From positions 124,001 through 188,000 of the forward strand of contig JBMNMP010000001.1 of NCBI GenBank assembly GCA_050953405.1: 64,000 bases of DNA, read 5' to 3'. Within the stretch, counting starts at the first letter, position 1; every line of letters begins with the position of its first letter. The notes below the pieces were generated by a model, which worked only from the letters and a program-made list of their open reading frames with translations, was not told where the DNA came from and did not search any database. Positions 23,081 through 31,499 of this stretch are shown one piece after another. Position numbers and translations under genes: made by a program. The stretch comes from RUG100 sp050953405. GTDB lineage: Bacteria; Bacillota; Clostridia; Peptostreptococcales; Anaerovoracaceae.

Positions 23081-23339
23081 CCTTCTGCACCGCCTCTTTC
23101 AACGCGCGGGCCAGCTGGTCGGCACACGAAGTATTCTTCGGTCCGCATGTGTTGCCCTCCAGCAGAGAGATGACTTTCTCCGCATCCATGCCTTCAGTAA
23201 GCTTGGCTATGGCCTTGAGGTTGCCCTCACAGCCGCCGGAAAAGTGCAGGTTCCTCACCTTTCCGTCCTCCAGTTCGAAATCTATTTTAGTGGAGCACAC
23301 GCCTCTTGTCCTGTATGATTCTTTCATTTGCTCTTTCAA
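23073..23339 (-). CDS. TSCPD-domain protein (TIGR03905 type)
   Basis: About 88 residues with a TTG start at 23337-23339 close behind GGAGG; an ATG at 23325-23327 (84 residues) is an alternative start. The protein has FSGGCEGNLKAIAKL and the terminal LEGNTCGPKNTSCADQL, matching the family seen as stand-alone proteins and at the end of some ribonucleotide reductases, where the cysteines may bind zinc. Function unknown. It is translationally linked to the downstream CDF exporter, which may hint at metal handling. Confidence 0.82.
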   Translation of the reverse strand: MKEQMKESYRTRGVCSTKIDFELEDGKVRNLHFSGGCEGNLKAIAKLTEGMDAEKVISLLEGNTCGPKNTSCADQLARALKEAVQKDA

Positions 23340-23357
23340 TGACCTCCGGTATTATTG

Positions 23358-23380
23358 TATAATGTACTCGAGACATTATA
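23358..23380. promoter_or_regulatory. Palindromic divergent promoter region
   Basis: TATAATGT-ACTCGAG-ACATTATA is a perfect 8-7-8 inverted repeat. Each arm contains a TATAAT, one for the plus-strand GDSL gene (23358-23363) and one for the minus-strand TSCPD gene (23375-23380 read in reverse), so the two promoters face each other and overlap. Confidence 0.5.
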
Positions 23381-23402
23381 ACATAAAAGAAAGGAATCGA
23401 AT

Positions 23403-23966
23403 ATGAAACTTATCTGCATAGGAAACAGCATCGTAAACGGGTTCCCGTATGACAGAAGCGACAGCTTCCCCGCCATACTGGCCGATGGTCTTAACTGTAC
23501 CGTGGTCAACAAGGGCGTCAACGGGCAGAGCACTGATCAGGTCCTTGAAAGGTTCGACAGAGACGCACTTTCAAAGGATCCGGACAAAGTCCTTCTCCTC
23601 ACCGGAGCAAATGACTTCATGTTCGATATCAATACACCCGCTGAAGCGATGGAAAACATCGCCGCCATGCTGCACAAAACCGCTGCCGCAGGGGCGGAAC
23701 CGATAGCCGCGACCCCTCTGCTGACCGATCCCGAACTTGCAAAAGAACGCTGGATGCCCGAGCTCAACATCGACTACGGGAAGGTCAATGAAGATCTGCA
23801 GACGCTCTCAAAACTGATCAAGGCACACTGCGAAAAGGCGGGTATCAGGGTCATCGATACTCAGGAACGCTATGCGGATATTGCGGAGTATTGCGACGGG
23901 GTCCATCCGACTCAGGACGGATATCACAAACTGGCAAACATCCTCACGCGTGAGTTGAGAGGATAG
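23403..23966 (+). CDS. SGNH/GDSL-family hydrolase
   Basis: 187 residues. Block I is GNSIVNG with the catalytic serine (GNS instead of the usual GDS), block II GVNGQST, block III GANDFMF with the oxyanion asparagine and block V DGVHPT with the catalytic Asp and His. There is no signal peptide, so it is cytosolic. The family includes lysophospholipases, thioesterases and acetylxylan esterases; the substrate here is unknown. AAAGGA precedes the ATG. Confidence 0.88.
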   Translation: MKLICIGNSIVNGFPYDRSDSFPAILADGLNCTVVNKGVNGQSTDQVLERFDRDALSKDPDKVLLLTGANDFMFDINTPAEAMENIAAMLHKTAAAGAEPIAATPLLTDPELAKERWMPELNIDYGKVNEDLQTLSKLIKAHCEKAGIRVIDTQERYADIAEYCDGVHPTQDGYHKLANILTRELRG

Positions 23967-23971
23967 CCGGC

Positions 23972-24982
23972 ATGAAATCAAAACTGATCATCATTATCGT
24001 GATCCTGGTCGCCGTGGCGGCGGGAGTATGGTTTTTTGCGCTCCGGGACAGCGGCAGCGAACCCCGGAAATCGGAGACCGCGAAAGCGGAAATCAATCCG
24101 CTGACGGGACTTGAGGTTGGTGACCGGGGTCTGGCCCTGGGCCGTCCTGTGGTCGTCTCCACGGACAACGACAACAGCGATGCCCGTCCGCAGTCAGGCA
24201 TCAGCAGCGCCGACATCGTTTACGAAGTTCCCATCGAAGGCGGCGGCAGCCGCTACGAGCCGGTCTACTACAGCAAGGCGCCCGCAAAATGCGGACCCAC
24301 AAGGAGCGCGCGGCCTTACATCGTGGATATCGCCCGCGGCTTCAAGGCGGTCCTCGTCAACAACGGCTGGAGCCCGCAGGCCCATGAATACCTGCTGACC
24401 GATGTGGTACCCTACTACGCTGCCCAGAACCGGGACGACCTCTTCTATCGCACCGATGACAGGCTGATACCGCACAACCAGTACACAGATCTGCGCGATG
24501 TCAGAAAACAGATGAAGAAGGATGGCCTCAACAAAAAGGTGAACGTTCCTTCCTTCAAATGGCTGTCGCAAGGCGCCGGGGTCTCCGGCAAAAGTGCAAA
24601 GACCATCACCTGCAACTACTACGACAGGATCAACAACACTTACCGCTACGACAGCGCCGGGAAAGTGTACAAGCGCTACATCAACGACAACAAGTGCCTC
24701 GACCTCAACAACAACAGGCAGATAACCTGCTCCAACATACTGTTCCAGATGATCTCCTCGCATATTTACCCGGGTGAGACAGAAAGACTGGAAATCGATA
24801 TGACCGAGGGTGGCCGGGCTTTGCTCTTCACTAGAGGCAAAGTTATCAAGGGCCACTGGACGAGGAAATCGCTCGATTCCCCCACTGTCTTCAAGACAGA
24901 TGACGGAAAGGAAATGAAGCTGAGCCCGGGCAGGACCTGGATCCAGCTGGTAGATGACACGGTCACCTACAGTTATAAATGA
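23972..24982 (+). CDS. YerB-like DUF3048 protein, membrane anchored
   Basis: 336 residues with an N-terminal membrane helix (~5-24, no lipobox cysteine), an export linker and a DUF3048 body (NPLTGL at ~42, RPVVVSTDNDNSDARPQSG, ADIVYEVPIEGG, CGPTRSARPYIVDIA) followed by a C-terminal strand-rich domain. Bacillus YerB is a lipoprotein of unknown function. It starts 5 bp after the GDSL gene, so the two are one operon closed by a strong terminator. Confidence 0.85.
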   Translation: MKSKLIIIIVILVAVAAGVWFFALRDSGSEPRKSETAKAEINPLTGLEVGDRGLALGRPVVVSTDNDNSDARPQSGISSADIVYEVPIEGGGSRYEPVYYSKAPAKCGPTRSARPYIVDIARGFKAVLVNNGWSPQAHEYLLTDVVPYYAAQNRDDLFYRTDDRLIPHNQYTDLRDVRKQMKKDGLNKKVNVPSFKWLSQGAGVSGKSAKTITCNYYDRINNTYRYDSAGKVYKRYINDNKCLDLNNNRQITCSNILFQMISSHIYPGETERLEIDMTEGGRALLFTRGKVIKGHWTRKSLDSPTVFKTDDGKEMKLSPGRTWIQLVDDTVTYSYK

Positions 24983-24995
24983 GCTGAAAATATCA

Positions 24996-25038
24996 TGAGC
25001 ACCTGCAACGGAGGATACCGATGCGGGTGCTCATTTTT
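24996..25038 (+). terminator. Intrinsic terminator after the YerB-like gene
   Basis: TGAGCACCTGCA pairs with TGCGGGTGCTCA (one G-T pair) across a GGAGGATACCGA-type loop, followed by TTTTT. Confidence 0.9.
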
Positions 25039-25051
25039 AATATTTAATTGT

Positions 25052-25732
25052 CTAATTTTTCGGCTGCAGCTCCTGCTGTTCGATTTCGAACTCGCCCTCG
25101 AGGAAGAATACAGTCTCCTCGCAGATGTTGGTCGCATAATCCGCTATGCGCTCCAGGTGGGCCGCAATAAAGGCAAAGCTGATAGCGATCTCGGCTCGAC
25201 CCGGTCTCCTGGCTTCCTCCATCTCCTGTTCAAATATATCTCTGTAGAGTTCGTCGACCTCTTCATCGGCCTTCCACACTTTACGTGCCAGGCGCAGATT
25301 TCTTCCCAGGAATGCGTCTATAGCATTGTTCACCATCTGTGCCGCCATCTCCGCCATGCGGGGCAGATCCACAAGTTCACACTCGTAATCTATATCCTCC
25401 AGCCTCATGGTGTATTTTGCCAGATCCTCACAGTGGTCACCCATGCGCTCCAGATCGCGTATCATCTTCATCACGGATACGCAATAGCGCAGGTCTGAAG
25501 CGACGGGAGCCTGTGTGGCCAGAAAGCGGAAGCAGTCTGCATTGATCTCGTCTTCCATGTCGTCGATGACATCGCCGTGATCGATTATATCCCTTGCCAG
25601 GGCACTGTTCTTCTCCTTCACGGAGCTTACTGCACGCCTGATGTCCTCCTGTATATGCTCTGACATCTCCTCAACTTTTCTGTTGATTTCCTTTAACGCC
25701 TTGTCCATAGTAGGCCTTGCCTTCATCATCAT
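25052..25732 (-). CDS. phoU: Phosphate signalling regulator PhoU
   Basis: 226 residues with the duplicated three-helix PhoU fold. Metal-cluster motifs of the family are visible: DDMEDEIN in the first repeat and RDLERMGDHCEDLA and HLERIADYATNI in the two repeats. PhoU restrains the Pho two-component system and Pst transport when phosphate is plentiful. It overlaps pstB by 4 bp at the end of the pst operon. Confidence 0.93.
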   Translation of the reverse strand: MMMKARPTMDKALKEINRKVEEMSEHIQEDIRRAVSSVKEKNSALARDIIDHGDVIDDMEDEINADCFRFLATQAPVASDLRYCVSVMKMIRDLERMGDHCEDLAKYTMRLEDIDYECELVDLPRMAEMAAQMVNNAIDAFLGRNLRLARKVWKADEEVDELYRDIFEQEMEEARRPGRAEIAISFAFIAAHLERIADYATNICEETVFFLEGEFEIEQQELQPKN

Positions 25733-26487
25733 CCGAACCTCCCAGATATGTAATCTTCTGTCTTCTTGTTGTCGGGCTCAGTGAATATCTTCTTGGTCGG
25801 ATTGACCTCCACGATCTCGCCGGTGTAGAAAAACGCCGTGCGGTCTGAAATCCTGCCCGCCTGCCACATATTGTGTGTCACAATGATTATGGTATATTTT
25901 TCTTTCAACTGATTGACCAGTGTCTCTATCTTTGAGGTGGCCACCGGGTCGAGTGCCGATGTCGGCTCGTCCATCAGGATGACCTCCGGTTCCACCGCCA
26001 GGCATCTGGCTATGCACAGCCTCTGCTGCTGTCCGCCGGAGAGACCGAGTGCGCTCTTGTGCAGCCTGTCCTTTACCTCGTCCCAGAGTCCCACTTCTTT
26101 CAGTGTCCGCTCTACGAGCTCATCCAGCCTGCGCTTGTCACGTACTCCGTGTATCTTGGGGCCGTAGATCAGATTCTCGTACACCGTTTTCGGAAACGGG
26201 TTCGGCTTCTGGAACACCATGCCCACATACTTGCGCAGCTTGGTCACATTATAATCCCTGGCGTAGATGTCCTCTCCCTCATAACGTATATCCCCTGTGA
26301 TCTTACATCCGGGGACCAGGTCGTTCATCCTGTTGAGACTGCGTATGAACGTTGACTTGCCGCATCCGGACGGCCCGATCAGCGCAGTGACATCATTTCT
26401 GTAAAAATCTATATTCAGATTTTTCAGCGCCTGAAAGTCTCCGTAAAACAGATCCATGTTTTTTATTTCAAATATATTTTCCCTCAT
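25729..26487 (-). CDS. pstB: Phosphate ABC transporter ATPase
   Basis: About 252 residues from ATG 26485-26487 behind CGAGGAAATAG; an upstream in-frame start is less likely. Walker A GPSGCGKST, Q-loop, ABC signature LSGGQQQRL, Walker B VILMDEPTSALD and the H-loop VTHNM are intact. It drives high-affinity phosphate import with PstA, PstC and PstS. Coupled to phoU downstream. Confidence 0.97.
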   Translation of the reverse strand: MRENIFEIKNMDLFYGDFQALKNLNIDFYRNDVTALIGPSGCGKSTFIRSLNRMNDLVPGCKITGDIRYEGEDIYARDYNVTKLRKYVGMVFQKPNPFPKTVYENLIYGPKIHGVRDKRRLDELVERTLKEVGLWDEVKDRLHKSALGLSGGQQQRLCIARCLAVEPEVILMDEPTSALDPVATSKIETLVNQLKEKYTIIIVTHNMWQAGRISDRTAFFYTGEIVEVNPTKKIFTEPDNKKTEDYISGRFG

Positions 26488-26507
26488 ACTATTTCCTCGC
26501 TCCGTCC

Positions 26508-27335
26508 TCAATCTATCTTCATGGCTCTCCTGCTGATCTGATTTGCTGCCGTGTTGATTATGAGCACTATTATGATCAGCAGCGCCGCTGTTGCATAAGT
26601 TTTCTGATCAGATATTCCTTCGCTTGCGAGGATATACAGGTGAAGTGCCATCGTCCTCGTGGAATCCAGGATGGATATCGGCATATTCAAGGCGCCGCCT
26701 ACTGTCAGCATTACTGCCGCGGTCTCGCCGATCGCACGGCCGAGGCCCAGTATCACGCCTGTCATGATTCCGTTGTGACAGCATGGCAGTACCACCTTGA
26801 TGATGGTGTACCACTTTGTGGCTCCCACCGCCAGACTGCCCTCCCTGTAAGCTTGGGGAACTGTCTTCAATGCTTCTTCTGTCGACCTGATGATAGTAGG
26901 AAGGATCATTACCGCGAGTGTCAGCCCGCACGATATTATGGACCATCCCATTCCAAGTTGTATAACAAAGAAGGCAAAACCGAAAAGGCCGAAAATGATG
27001 GATGGAATACCCGCGAGAACTTCGGTGAAGAAGCGGATAACCTTTATGATCTTGCCTTCTTTTGCGTACTCTGTGAAATAGATGGCACCGGCTACGCCGA
27101 TGGGAGTGGCAATTACGACCGCAACAAACGTTACATATATCGTGCCGACGATAACCGGCAGAATGCCTCCTTCCTTACCCATCATGATCGGTTCCTGGGA
27201 CAAGAACTCCCAGGTTATATGTGGAACACCTCTCACCAGTATGAAACCGATGATAAGGATGAGTGCTATCAATGTAATGGCTGCTACTATGTATATGCAG
27301 CCGAAGTACAATCTGGATTTTACAACCTTGCTCAT
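26508..27335 (-). CDS. pstA: Phosphate ABC transporter permease
   Basis: About 275 residues from ATG 27333-27335 (GGAGGTG upstream), overlapping the pstC stop by 4 bp. Six predicted helices with the cytoplasmic EAA-type loop ALKTVPQAYREGSLAVGATKWY, which docks PstB. Forms the channel with PstC. Confidence 0.95.
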   Translation of the reverse strand: MSKVVKSRLYFGCIYIVAAITLIALILIIGFILVRGVPHITWEFLSQEPIMMGKEGGILPVIVGTIYVTFVAVVIATPIGVAGAIYFTEYAKEGKIIKVIRFFTEVLAGIPSIIFGLFGFAFFVIQLGMGWSIISCGLTLAVMILPTIIRSTEEALKTVPQAYREGSLAVGATKWYTIIKVVLPCCHNGIMTGVILGLGRAIGETAAVMLTVGGALNMPISILDSTRTMALHLYILASEGISDQKTYATAALLIIIVLIINTAANQISRRAMKID

Positions 27336-28216
27336 GCGTTGGCACCTCCAAGTTTTCTCATTATCGCCTGTGCGCAACCGTTGAGCACAACGATTATCAG
27401 GAACAACACGATACCTATCGCGAACAGCGCCGACTGATGCGACGGCGTTGCATAACTCATTTCCATCGCAATGGTACCTGTCATTGTTGCTACTGAACTG
27501 GTCGGTCCCGTCGGCATCACGGCCATATTGCCGGTCACCATGAGAACCGCCATCGTCTCTCCGATGGATCTGCCCATAGCCAGTACTATTGAGGAGAAGA
27601 TCCCTGATTTGGCTGCGGGGACGATGACCTTTGTTATGGTCTCCCTCCTGTCCGCACCTATCGCCAGAGAACCCTCACGGTATTCCTGCGGTACAGCCTG
27701 TATCGCATTCACCGACATGCTGACTATTGTCGGCATTATCATTATTGCCAGTATTATCGCTCCTGCCAGTATGGAAAATCCTGTTATGTCTGAATCGGGA
27801 TTGACAAATTTGGCTACCTGCCGGATAACCGGAACCAGCACTATCATGCCGAAAAACCCGTAGACTACTGATGGTATCCCCGCCAACAGCTCGATCGCCG
27901 CTTTCAGGAAACCGGCCTGTTTTTTGTTTGGCATTTCGGCCAGAAAAACCGCACAGCCGACTCCCAGGGGAACACCTATTATTAAAGAGCCCAGCGTGAC
28001 TGACAACGTACCCACTATCAGCGGCAAAATGCCGTATTCTCCATTTCCGGGGGACCATTCTTTTCCTCCAATGAAGCTCAGTGGGCCGGTCTCCATCATC
28101 GCCGGCATCCCTTTACCAAAGATAAATATTGTGATAAGAGCTACTGCGACAACAGTTAATGCTGCGCATATGAACACTATTCCCTCTAATATTCTTTCAC
28201 TGCTCTTTATCCTCAT
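27332..28216 (-). CDS. pstC: Phosphate ABC transporter permease
   Basis: About 294 residues from ATG 28214-28216. Six predicted helices with the EAA-type loop containing AVPQEYREGSLAIGADR. The ribosome site (GGCGAG) is weak and the gene follows pstS after about 60 bp that contain a strong palindrome, consistent with lower expression than pstS. Confidence 0.95.
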   Translation of the reverse strand: MRIKSSERILEGIVFICAALTVVAVALITIFIFGKGMPAMMETGPLSFIGGKEWSPGNGEYGILPLIVGTLSVTLGSLIIGVPLGVGCAVFLAEMPNKKQAGFLKAAIELLAGIPSVVYGFFGMIVLVPVIRQVAKFVNPDSDITGFSILAGAIILAIMIMPTIVSMSVNAIQAVPQEYREGSLAIGADRRETITKVIVPAAKSGIFSSIVLAMGRSIGETMAVLMVTGNMAVMPTGPTSSVATMTGTIAMEMSYATPSHQSALFAIGIVLFLIIVVLNGCAQAIMRKLGGANA

Positions 28217-28268
28217 CAAACTCTCGCCTTCTTCTTGTCTAACTATAACTTACTTTTTAGGCACGGGG

Positions 28269-28289
28269 CCGGTCGACTTAGTCGACCGG
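28269..28289. repeat. Perfect palindrome over the pstS stop codon
   Basis: CCGGTCGACT-T-AGTCGACCGG, a 10-bp arm inverted repeat centred within the TAA stop of pstS (28278-28280). No T run follows, so it looks like an intercistronic mRNA-stabilising or processing hairpin and not a full terminator. Confidence 0.65.
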
Positions 28290-29156
28290 TATGAATCCCG
28301 CTTCTTTAACTTTTGCCTGGCCTTCATCGCTCATTACCCAGTCGATGTAAGCCTGTGTTGTCGCATCAACATCCTTGCCAACCGCATATATGAACGGTCT
28401 CGAGATCTTGTATGACTTGTCCTTGATAGTATCCGCTGTGCACTTTACGCCTTCTACCTTCAAAGCTTTGACAGAATCGTCTACTGCTTCGAGAGAAACG
28501 TAACCGATGGAATTAGGTGTCGAACCTACAGTTTCAATTACTGATCCTGTTGATGACTGTACGATGGCGTCCTTCGTGGTATTGTCTTTTTCCTGGTCGC
28601 CGTTCTTTTCGAGTACACCAGTGATTTCTGTGAACGCACCTCTGGTACCGGATCCTTCTTCTCTGGATACTACTGCGATATCTGCGGACTTTCCTCCGAC
28701 CTGACTCCAGTTGGTGATCTTTCCGGTGTAAATATCCTTCAGCTGCTTGATTGTCAGATCATCGACATCTGTGTCTTTGTTGACTACTACAGCTACACCG
28801 TCCATCGCGATAGTGTATTCCTTCTTGATGGTTTCCTTTTCCTCGTCTTCGACTTCTCTGGAGAGAGCTCCTATCTGTGCTATGCCCTCCTGCAGTGATT
28901 TAGCCGCCTGACCGGAACCTCCGCCCTGGACATCTATCTTCACGTCTTTGTTGTCCTTGGTGTAATTCTGAGCCAGGAATTCTGAAAGCGGCTGCACTGA
29001 GGTCGATCCTGCTATCGTGATCTTACCGCTGTCTTTTGAACCGGAGCTGTCTCCGCTGTCACCGCTGCTTCCGCTGCCTCCGCAGCCGGTCAGTGCCACG
29101 ATGCCCATTACAGCAACGAGGCCGGCTACTAACAATGTTTTGATTCCTTTTTTCAT
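28278..29156 (-). CDS. pstS: Phosphate-binding lipoprotein
   Basis: 292 residues with a lipoprotein signal (LTGC, Cys25) and a Gly/Ser linker. Phosphate contacts of the family are visible in IAGSTSVQPL and SREEGSGTRGAF, plus ALSREVEDEE. It delivers phosphate to PstCAB on the outer face of the membrane. GGAGGAAAAC precedes the ATG; a Pho-box-like repeat lies ~95 bp upstream. Confidence 0.96.
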   Translation of the reverse strand: MKKGIKTLLVAGLVAVMGIVALTGCGGSGSSGDSGDSSGSKDSGKITIAGSTSVQPLSEFLAQNYTKDNKDVKIDVQGGGSGQAAKSLQEGIAQIGALSREVEDEEKETIKKEYTIAMDGVAVVVNKDTDVDDLTIKQLKDIYTGKITNWSQVGGKSADIAVVSREEGSGTRGAFTEITGVLEKNGDQEKDNTTKDAIVQSSTGSVIETVGSTPNSIGYVSLEAVDDSVKALKVEGVKCTADTIKDKSYKISRPFIYAVGKDVDATTQAYIDWVMSDEGQAKVKEAGFIPVD

Positions 29157-29220
29157 AAGTTTTCCTCCTCTTTACAGTTCTGAGGATAGCTTACCTCTGT
29201 TAAGGGCATATTAAGAGACC

Positions 29221-29257
29221 TGTTACCTTTCCATTAATTATGTAAATTGCATGTTAA
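29221..29257 (-). promoter_or_regulatory. Pho-box-like direct repeats upstream of pstS
   Basis: On the minus strand TTAACA (29257-29252) and TTTACA (29246-29241) are 5 bp apart, an 11-bp period, and a further GTAACA lies at 29226-29221. These match the TT(A/T/C)ACA repeats bound by PhoP in Bacilli. The -35 region of the divergent reductase gene overlaps them. Confidence 0.65.
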
Positions 29258-29270
29258 GCCGTCTCTTTGA

Positions 29271-29279
29271 TGTTATAAT
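29271..29279 (+). promoter_or_regulatory. Leaderless-type promoter of the aldo/keto reductase
   Basis: Extended -10 TGTTATAAT ending at 29279, six bases before the ATG at 29286. No ribosome site. Confidence 0.6.
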
Positions 29280-29285
29280 TCACTT

Positions 29286-30443
29286 ATGAACTACAAAAAT
29301 GGAATTTCAACACTGGGCTTCGGCTGCATGCGCCTGCCGAAGAACCTTAAAGAAACAGAAAAACTGATCATGCACGGACTCGATCAGGGCATCAACTACT
29401 TTGACACTGCTTACATCTACCCCGGCAACGAGGAGATGCTGGGCAAAGTCATCAGCGCCAACGGCTGCCGCGACCGCATGCTGCTCGCGAGCAAGATGCC
29501 TCATTATCTGATCAGGAACGCACATGATATCGACCGCATATTCGAGACCACCCTGTCGCGCCTGAAGACCGACTACATCGATTACTATCTGATGCACATG
29601 CTGCCTGACGTCAAGACCTGGGAACGCCTGAAAGGCCTCGGCATCACAGAATGGCTGCAAAGCAAAAAAGCCTGCGGTCAGATAAGGCACGTGGGCTTTT
29701 CATATCACGGGAACAGCAGGAACTTTATCGAGCTGCTCGACCAGTATCCCTGGGAGTTCGCGCAAGTGCAGTACAACTACATGGACGAAAACAGTCAGGC
29801 GGGACGCGCCGGCGTAGAGAGGGCCGCGGAGAAGGGCATACCCATCTTCATCATGGAACCCCTGCGGGGTGGCCTCCTGGTGGACAAGCTGCCGCCGCAG
29901 GCCAAAAAACTGATCGCATCGGAAGAGCCCCGGAGGAGTGCGGCCGAATGGGCGCTCAAATGGCTCTGGAACCAGCCGACGATCAACATGGTCCTCTCCG
30001 GGATGACCTCTATAGAAATGATAGACGAAAATGTGCGCATAGCTTCCGAGTCACGTGAAAACAGTCTCACAGAAAAAGACGCCGATTTCTATCGGCGCCT
30101 TCGCGATGTCATCAACAGCAGCCTCAAAGTGGGATGCACAGGATGCTCTTACTGCATGCCCTGCCCTTACGGGGTCAACATCCCCGGCTGTTTCAGATGT
30201 TATAACTCCAGTTATTCCGACGGCTTCTGGCGCGGGATCAAGGAGTATTTCATGGTCACCGCATTTTCGCGCAAACCGGCTTATGCCAGCCTCTGCCGCA
30301 ACTGCGGCCGCTGCCTGGAGCACTGCCCGCAGTCCATCCCCATCCCCGATGTTATGAAACAGGTGAAAAAGAGATTGGAAATACCCGGCTTTGGTGCTGC
30401 GCGCTGGTTCATAAAGCGCATATTGCTGCGTGACAAAGACTAG
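29286..30443 (+). CDS. Aldo/keto reductase with C-terminal ferredoxin-type domain
   Basis: 385 residues. The TIM barrel holds the tetrad Asp40, Tyr45, Lys70 and His104. The last ~100 residues carry two cysteine clusters, CTGCSYCMPCP with later Cys, and CRNCGRCLEHCPQ, for [4Fe-4S] clusters. This architecture is frequent in anaerobes, where the partner may be ferredoxin as well as NADPH. Substrate unknown. Transcription appears leaderless, and the promoter overlaps the pstS Pho box. Its stop overlaps that of the convergent lipoprotein gene by 4 bp. Confidence 0.88.
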   Translation: MNYKNGISTLGFGCMRLPKNLKETEKLIMHGLDQGINYFDTAYIYPGNEEMLGKVISANGCRDRMLLASKMPHYLIRNAHDIDRIFETTLSRLKTDYIDYYLMHMLPDVKTWERLKGLGITEWLQSKKACGQIRHVGFSYHGNSRNFIELLDQYPWEFAQVQYNYMDENSQAGRAGVERAAEKGIPIFIMEPLRGGLLVDKLPPQAKKLIASEEPRRSAAEWALKWLWNQPTINMVLSGMTSIEMIDENVRIASESRENSLTEKDADFYRRLRDVINSSLKVGCTGCSYCMPCPYGVNIPGCFRCYNSSYSDGFWRGIKEYFMVTAFSRKPAYASLCRNCGRCLEHCPQSIPIPDVMKQVKKRLEIPGFGAARWFIKRILLRDKD

Positions 30444-31111
30444 TCCTGGTCACTGTCCACATTCTTGACGGTGACTGTATAGTCCTCGGGAACTTTGAAT
30501 ACGCTGTCCTTCACCTTGTTGTCCAGGGTGTTTATCTTCATCTGCACGGTGTTTCCGTCTTCACTGGCGATTATGTATTTCAAATCATTGCCGTCAAAGC
30601 AGAACACTACAGATTCATCACTGTCATCCGAATCCTTCTTCAAAGTCTCCGTATCATAAGTCTTGCCGCCTATTTCCCTGGTTCCTTCCTTGAATTTGGC
30701 GTTTTTTATCATCTTCGGGATCTCTGTGAACGTCTCCACAGCATCCTCAAGACCTGTCGTGTCATCGTCGGTCTGCACCGCAGTCTTCGTGGCCGGTGAG
30801 AGGATATAGTAGTCCTTGTCATCGTCGATGAAGATGATCTCATTTCCGGAAGAGGAAGCCTTGACATATGTTTTCTCTCCCTTCGACATGATATCCGCCT
30901 CTGTCTTTTGCTTGTCTACCGTCATCTCCACATCCATGTGGATGCCGTGAGTCTCATCGATGCCCTCAAATGCGCGGGTCGTCTTCGAACCCGGTTTGGA
31001 ATCGTTCGAATCGCTCGAACTGCCTCCGTTGCTGCCGCCCCCTCCACAGGCCGTGAATACAAATGCCATGGCCACTGCCAGCAGGCAGATAAGAATTCCT
31101 TTTTTCTTCAT
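30440..31111 (-). CDS. Predicted lipoprotein, LolA-like
   Basis: 223 residues. Lipobox at FTAC (about residue 22), a long Ser/Gly/Asp linker, then a strand-rich body with a series of short beta segments (KTYVKASSSGNEIIFIDD, YYILSPATKTAVQ, MKINTLDNKVKDSVFKVP) ending near Y-T-V-T-V-K. The pattern resembles LolA/LppX or DUF4412-type lipid-binding folds. Function unknown. GGAGT ribosome site before the ATG. Confidence 0.7.
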   Translation of the reverse strand: MKKKGILICLLAVAMAFVFTACGGGGSNGGSSSDSNDSKPGSKTTRAFEGIDETHGIHMDVEMTVDKQKTEADIMSKGEKTYVKASSSGNEIIFIDDDKDYYILSPATKTAVQTDDDTTGLEDAVETFTEIPKMIKNAKFKEGTREIGGKTYDTETLKKDSDDSDESVVFCFDGNDLKYIIASEDGNTVQMKINTLDNKVKDSVFKVPEDYTVTVKNVDSDQD

Positions 31112-31209
31112 AATTACTCCTTTTGTGTTACCAATACCTTCTTTTGACCCCGGATCTCCCGGGAGTCTACTGATATTTTACTGTGGCCTCCGGGCCATGT
31201 CAATGCGGT

Positions 31210-31238
31210 TTGAAATCGTCTTCCAAAGATGTTAATCT
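31210..31238 (+). promoter_or_regulatory. Leaderless-type promoter of the GIY-YIG gene
   Basis: TTGAAA (31210-31215), 17-bp spacer, extended -10 TG-T-TAATCT (31233-31238), then six bases to the ATG at 31245. No ribosome site. Confidence 0.6.
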
Positions 31239-31244
31239 GTTGTC

Positions 31245-31499
31245 ATGAATTACGTTTATATAGTGAAATGCAAAGACGAAACGCTCTACACAGGGTGGAC
31301 CAACCACCTTGAAGAACGCATTGCCGCCCACAACGCCGGGCGCGGCGCAAAATACACCCGCAGCCGCAGGCCTGTGGAACTGGTCTACTTCGAGACCTTC
31401 GAAGACCGCAGCGAGGCCATAAGCCGCGAGTGCGCCATCAAGCGCCTCAGCCGCCGCCAGAAGCAGCGCCTCATCGAGACCGGCCGCCCTTTACGGTGA
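31245..31499 (+). CDS. GIY-YIG domain endonuclease, YhbQ/UPF0213 type
   Basis: 84 residues. The GIY-YIG signature appears as YVYIVKC and LYTGWT, followed by the conserved arginine in LEERIAAHN, GRGAKYT and ELVYFE with the catalytic glutamate in RECAIKRL. Single-domain members nick DNA and may act in repair. Apparently leaderless. Its 3' end overlaps the convergent EcfT-phosphatase gene by 29 bp. Confidence 0.9.
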   Translation: MNYVYIVKCKDETLYTGWTNHLEERIAAHNAGRGAKYTRSRRPVELVYFETFEDRSEAISRECAIKRLSRRQKQRLIETGRPLR

